The notes below the pieces were generated by a model. That model was not told the DNA's origin. It saw only the letters and a program-made list of their open reading frames with translations, and did no database searches. Positions 60,356-64,000 of a stretch of DNA of 64,000 nucleotides are shown piece by piece. Source of the DNA: Diphasiastrum complanatum (taxonomy: Eukaryota; Streptophyta; Lycopodiopsida; Lycopodiales; Lycopodiaceae). Both the position numbers and the translations under genes were made by a program. Position 1 is the first letter of the stretch, and each line of letters starts with the position of its first letter. The DNA lies in the NCBI GenBank assembly GCA_029204225.1, contig CM055100.1, positions 17,809,650 to 17,873,649 of the forward strand. Reading direction: 5' to 3'.

Positions 60356-62460
60356 AATTTTGGGTCGAGGCAATAGCTGCAGCTGTACACCTGCAGAACA
60401 GATCTACAACGACAACGTTGGAGAACAAAACACCATACAAGATGTGGATAGGCAAAAAGCCTGATCTGTCATACGCATGAGTGTTTGGATGTGCAGCATA
60501 CAAGCACATACCAAAGGAAAAGAGAAGCAAGCTCGATGACAAATCCGAACAAACAATTGTGGTCAGCTACTCGAACGGAACACATGTGTACAGACTCTAT
60601 GATCCAACCACGAAGAAGTTGTTTCAAGCAGAGATGTAAAGTTCGACGAGTCCACATTCCCTGGACTGAAAGACGAAAGAGGCCATGAGATCTTCACACT
60701 GCTGCTTATTCAAGAGGGAGATCGAGGACAGTCATTAAATCATAATGCAGGACCCCAGACTCCAGAGCAACAGGAAACAGAGGATCGACCCCACGAACAA
60801 AAAATGTTCGAGCAGCGACGAAACGAACCTCGAAGGTCAACAAGACAAAGAGGACCTCCAGACCGCTATTCTAACAATCTTCAATGGAGCGAAGACACGT
60901 AGTTCGAGTACTGCAGCTTCACAGAAGAGCCAGCAACATACCAAGAAACTATCCAGAGTCCAAAGGGAGAATTCTGGAAACAGGACAATGTCAGAAGAGA
61001 TCGAGTCGATGAGGCGAAACGAGGCATGGACATTAGAGCCACTGCCAGAAAACAGAAAAGTAGTCGACTGCAAGTGGGTGTATAAGAAAAAGCTAAAATC
61101 AGATGGCACCATTGGCCGCTATAAAGCAAGGTTTGTCATGAAGGGCTACACGCAAAGATATGGTGTCGACTATTTCGACACATATTCGCCCATGGTCAAG
61201 ATGACAAGCATAAGGCTGCTCCTTGCATATGCCACACAGTACAATCTGGAAATTCACCAGATTGACGTGAAAACAGCCTTTCTCCACGAAGATCTAGAGA
61301 AGAAAATTTTCATGAAGCAACCTGAAGGCTATGAAGACCTCGACAACAGACAATATGTCTGTCGATTGCAGAGATGCATCTATGGTCTAAAACAAGCATC
61401 ACAAGCCTGGTACAAAAAGCTTGATGGTCTTCTGAAGTCTCTAGACTTCAATCCTACTCAACCAGACTATAATGTCTACATCAAAAGAGTAGGAAAGGAT
61501 TTTGTGATATTGACCATTTTCGTGGATGATTCGCTGATGATAGGAAATTCCTTAATGATGATCAAAAACAAGAAGAGTCAGATTTCTAAAAACTACGAAA
61601 TCACAGATCTTGGAGAAGCAAAAAAATGCCTAGGACTGGAGATCAGAAGAGATTGAATAAATGGCAAAATGCACTTGAGTCAGTTAGAATACACCAGAAA
61701 AGTGATGAAGTAGTACCACATGATGGACTGTGAAGAGAAAGTCACACGAATGATAGTTGGAGCCAATCTCACGAAACAGGATTCCCCAAAAATAGAAGAG
61801 GAAGAACAGAAGATGGTAGGTATACCCTACCAGAACTTAATCGGTACTCTGATGTACTTAACAATTTGTACCAGACCCGATCTGGCCTTCTCGGTCTACG
61901 CATTCAGCCAATTCTGTTCCAATCTTGGTCTAGCACATTGAAAAATGGCCAAACGAATTTTACAGTATCTGAAGGGTACCCATAATGTTGGATTAACCTA
62001 CACAGCTAGAAACAAAGAGAAAGGATTTGAGCTACATCACTACAATGATGTGAGCTGGGCGAGCTGCAAAGATGATAGCAAGTCCATTACTGGAGGATGT
62101 ACAATAGCGTGCGAAGCTGCAATCAGCTGGATATGCAAAAAGCAAACCTTGGTAGCTCAATCCTCTTGCAAAGCTGAGTATGTCGCAGCCTCGAAAGTGG
62201 GGAATGAGGTAGTGTGGCTGCAAATGATGTTGGAGGCAATCGGGATACCACAAGAGGGGCCAAGCATGATGATGACGGACTCTCAGAGTGTCATCTATCT
62301 GTCCCAGGATCCTGTCTTCCATTCAAAGACAAAACACATTCCTCTGAAGTACCATCATATTCGAGATTTCATTTCAAAAGGAGAGCTCCAGGTCTAGTTC
62401 ATAAAATCAAAAAATATGATTGCAGATCTCCTCACGAAACTGCTCGACAAGCCACTCTTT
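60356..62460 (+). pseudogene. Copia integrase C-terminus, RT and RNase H
   Basis: FWVEAIAAAVHLQNRS and LENKTPYKMWIGKKPDLSYA are followed by a stop and VFGCAAYKHIPKEKRSKLDD. VSSRDVKFDE lies near 60640 in the integrase tail. From 60745 to 61656 RT is open: DCKWVYKKKLKSDGTIGRYK, HQIDVKTAFLHEDLE, CIYGLKQASQAWYKKL, catalytic IFVDDSLMIG (about 61520) and DLGEAKKCLGLEI. Stops occur near 61657, 61714 and 61939 (TGA for Trp before KMAKRILQYLKG). The RNase H has SWASCKDDSKSITGG, AEYVAASK, TDSQSVIYLSQD, FHSKTKHI and MIADLLTKLLDKPLF, ending near 62469. Only a few defects, so the element is comparatively young. Confidence 0.95.
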
Positions 62461-62509
62461 ACCAAGTAAAGAGAGACAATTGGATTAAACGAACAAAGCT
62501 GCAAGGTTC

Positions 62510-62518
62510 AAGAGGGAG
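62510..62518 (+). promoter_or_regulatory. Polypurine tract
   Basis: aagagggag directly before the TG of the 3' LTR. Confidence 0.85.
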
Positions 62519-63243
62519 TGTCAGAAATGGTGAACTCCTGCAACTTTGTCGCAGCACGAACAAGACACGAAGGTCGAACGAGAACAATTCGCTACAGTCA
62601 ACATGTCTCTGACTCGAAGCACAAACAATTTACAAATTAATCACGAATCACAAACACACCTCCAGGACCACAAACCACAAAAGGGACGCGAAACAAAAAC
62701 TACAAAAAGAAACGAAAAGAACGAAAGCAAATGGGAGATAACGAATCAGACAAAGAACAATATTTCGCGCTGCCAACTGGCAGCTCAACGGGCTTCACGC
62801 CCAGCTGAAACGAGTAGCAACGACAGAGACTAACTAACTAGTTGATTAGTGTTAACTAGTCATGTGATTCGACATTTAGCTATCTTGTAAACTCCACATA
62901 GTGGAGGTATAAACGATCCTCTCTGGATCATAACAAGAAGAGGTGAATACGGATATCTACAAGAGACAGAGACAGATGTAGCGAATAGAGTAAGAAAGAA
63001 AAGACACCATAGCTATGCATGAAAGTCTACCAACGAGTAGAACACAGCAAAAGAGTAGAATGTCATTCCGCCAACGAGCGAGACACTGACGAATTCACTC
63101 TAAATTAAAACTGATAATACTTTCACTCTATTTTTGTACATCTCGACTTGTATCATGATTGCTAGAATAAAATATGTTCTGTGATGCGTGGTCGAGTGTC
63201 TGGGATCCTGTAAGGGCTTCCGCACGAAAAGATAATCTAAAGA
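62519..63243 (+). mobile_element. 3' LTR of the 59-63 kb copia
   Basis: TGTCAGAAATGG to ...gataatctaaaga, followed by the target duplication cacct. It is about 92 percent identical to the 5' LTR outside the insertion. Many of the differences are G in the 5' copy against A here, often at former CpG. It shows the uninterrupted site of the 349-bp insertion. Confidence 0.92.
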
Positions 63244-63248
63244 CACCT

Positions 63249-64000
63249 ACCTCTATTTTAATGCTTTCTGCACCATATGTCAATTATTATTCTCAGTCAA
63301 TTGGAATCAAGAATCGATGAATTGTGATTCAATATGATTCAAATTGGTTTGAGAGATTTGAATTGAGCTGCTTTTGAAGATTCCAAAAAAGGGGGGAAGC
63401 ACCACATTTCGGAATCTGAAATGCTAGATAATTGGAGTTTCTTTTAGAGAAACTAACTTGTATACTAGCACAGAACATGCATGAAACTAGATATTCTCAT
63501 TTTAAACTTTCAGGTTGAATGCTCATTCAAGTACATTGTTGTGTATTTTTGAGCTTTTAGTAAAATTTATTTTCCTAAATAGCACAAGGATGTCCTTTGC
63601 TAGATTTTGACAAGTCATCTTGCAAGAGAAGGCAAAGAAGAAATATATTAGATCTTTGTATCTGCAAAACTAAAAGTTCATACTGTAACTTCCAGCCCTA
63701 AAAAGCATCCATGGAAGCCAGACGCCTTCACTTCATTGTGCCCAAACCGAATGTTTCAAAAAACATCCATTTAAGAAACCAAACTTGTTCAAATTATATC
63801 AGGTAGCAAATAGCAATGTAGATGGAGGAAAAGTGGGTTGATGTCTCAAATTTGTTTCAAATAGACATGGGTCTGGAAATTAGTGGATAACAACTGCACA
63901 TGAGCTAAACCGTTTGACTAACTTGCTTCCAACAAAACCGTTTGTGTAGAAATATCTAGATTGACGAGCATCTTATTAGAAAAATACAATGCATTGCTAC
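63249..64000. other. No gene seen
   Basis: Flanking AT-rich sequence with no coding similarity. Confidence 0.6.

Larger units (their letters stand above)
58960..63243 (+). mobile_element. Copia deletion derivative with both LTRs
   Basis: Two similar LTRs (58960-60035 or 60105, and 62519-63243) flank a primer site, a gag start, the integrase C-terminal part, RT, RNase H and a polypurine tract. The flanks are cacct at 58955-58959 and cacct at 63244-63248, a 5-bp target-site duplication. Protease and most of gag and integrase are deleted, so the element could only have moved with help. Stops in pol show it is now dead. The 5' LTR contains a 349-bp inverted-repeat insertion that postdates integration. 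Confidence 0.93.

Overview
The window reads as repeat-dense nuclear DNA from a land plant with a large genome. The evidence is many decayed Ty1/copia elements whose primer-binding sites match the 3' end of plant initiator-Met tRNA (TGGTATCAGAGC), Ty3/gypsy remnants, a CACTA (En/Spm) TNP2 transposase relic, canonical GT-AG introns, and long (TC)n/(GA)n microsatellites. Two DDE-like gene relics and a prokaryote-style DNA methyltransferase relic recall families I associate with non-seed plants such as ferns or lycophytes; that placement is a weak inference. I see no intact conserved host gene, no tRNA or rRNA gene, and no CRISPR array.

Layout. 1-4.6 kb: GT-rich tract, a Ty3/gypsy RT-RNase H-integrase relic, copia gag/protease scraps. 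4.6-8.6 kb: two truncated copia elements joined head to head (LTR family A on minus, family B on plus). 8.6-12.0 kb: a decayed DDE-like transposase gene on minus, cut by an LTR fragment, lying beside a plus-strand N4/N6-type DNA methyltransferase relic. 12.2-15.9 kb: copia integrase and the 5' end of a family-B element with a 139-bp (TC)n tract in its leader. 16-19 kb: a short tandem repeat and an open 276-codon reading frame with internal repeats. 19-24.7 kb: a dispersed coding repeat, the CACTA relic, and an LTR followed by four tandem primer-binding-site-like units. 25-27 kb: a multi-exon pseudogene of unknown function. 27-36.3 kb: copia and gypsy pieces, including a clean solo LTR with target-site duplication. 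36.6-41.6 kb: second copy of the dispersed coding repeat, then a 3-kb element with terminal inverted repeats that holds a 480-bp palindrome. 41.7-47 kb: AT-rich, no genes. 47-49.7 kb: 5' end of a copia element. 49.7-53.5 kb: GTAC-rich repeats around a second multi-exon DDE-like relic. 54-58.9 kb: mostly empty. 58.96-63.24 kb: the best-preserved element, a copia deletion derivative with both LTRs; its 5' LTR carries a 349-bp inverted-repeat insertion that the 3' LTR lacks.

Nearly everything coding here is mobile-element protein in decay. The points of most interest are the methyltransferase relic next to a DDE-like transposase, the CATTAG inverted-repeat element family (a 3-kb and a 349-bp member), reiterated primer-binding sites, and an apparent excess of G-to-A changes in copia sense strands.
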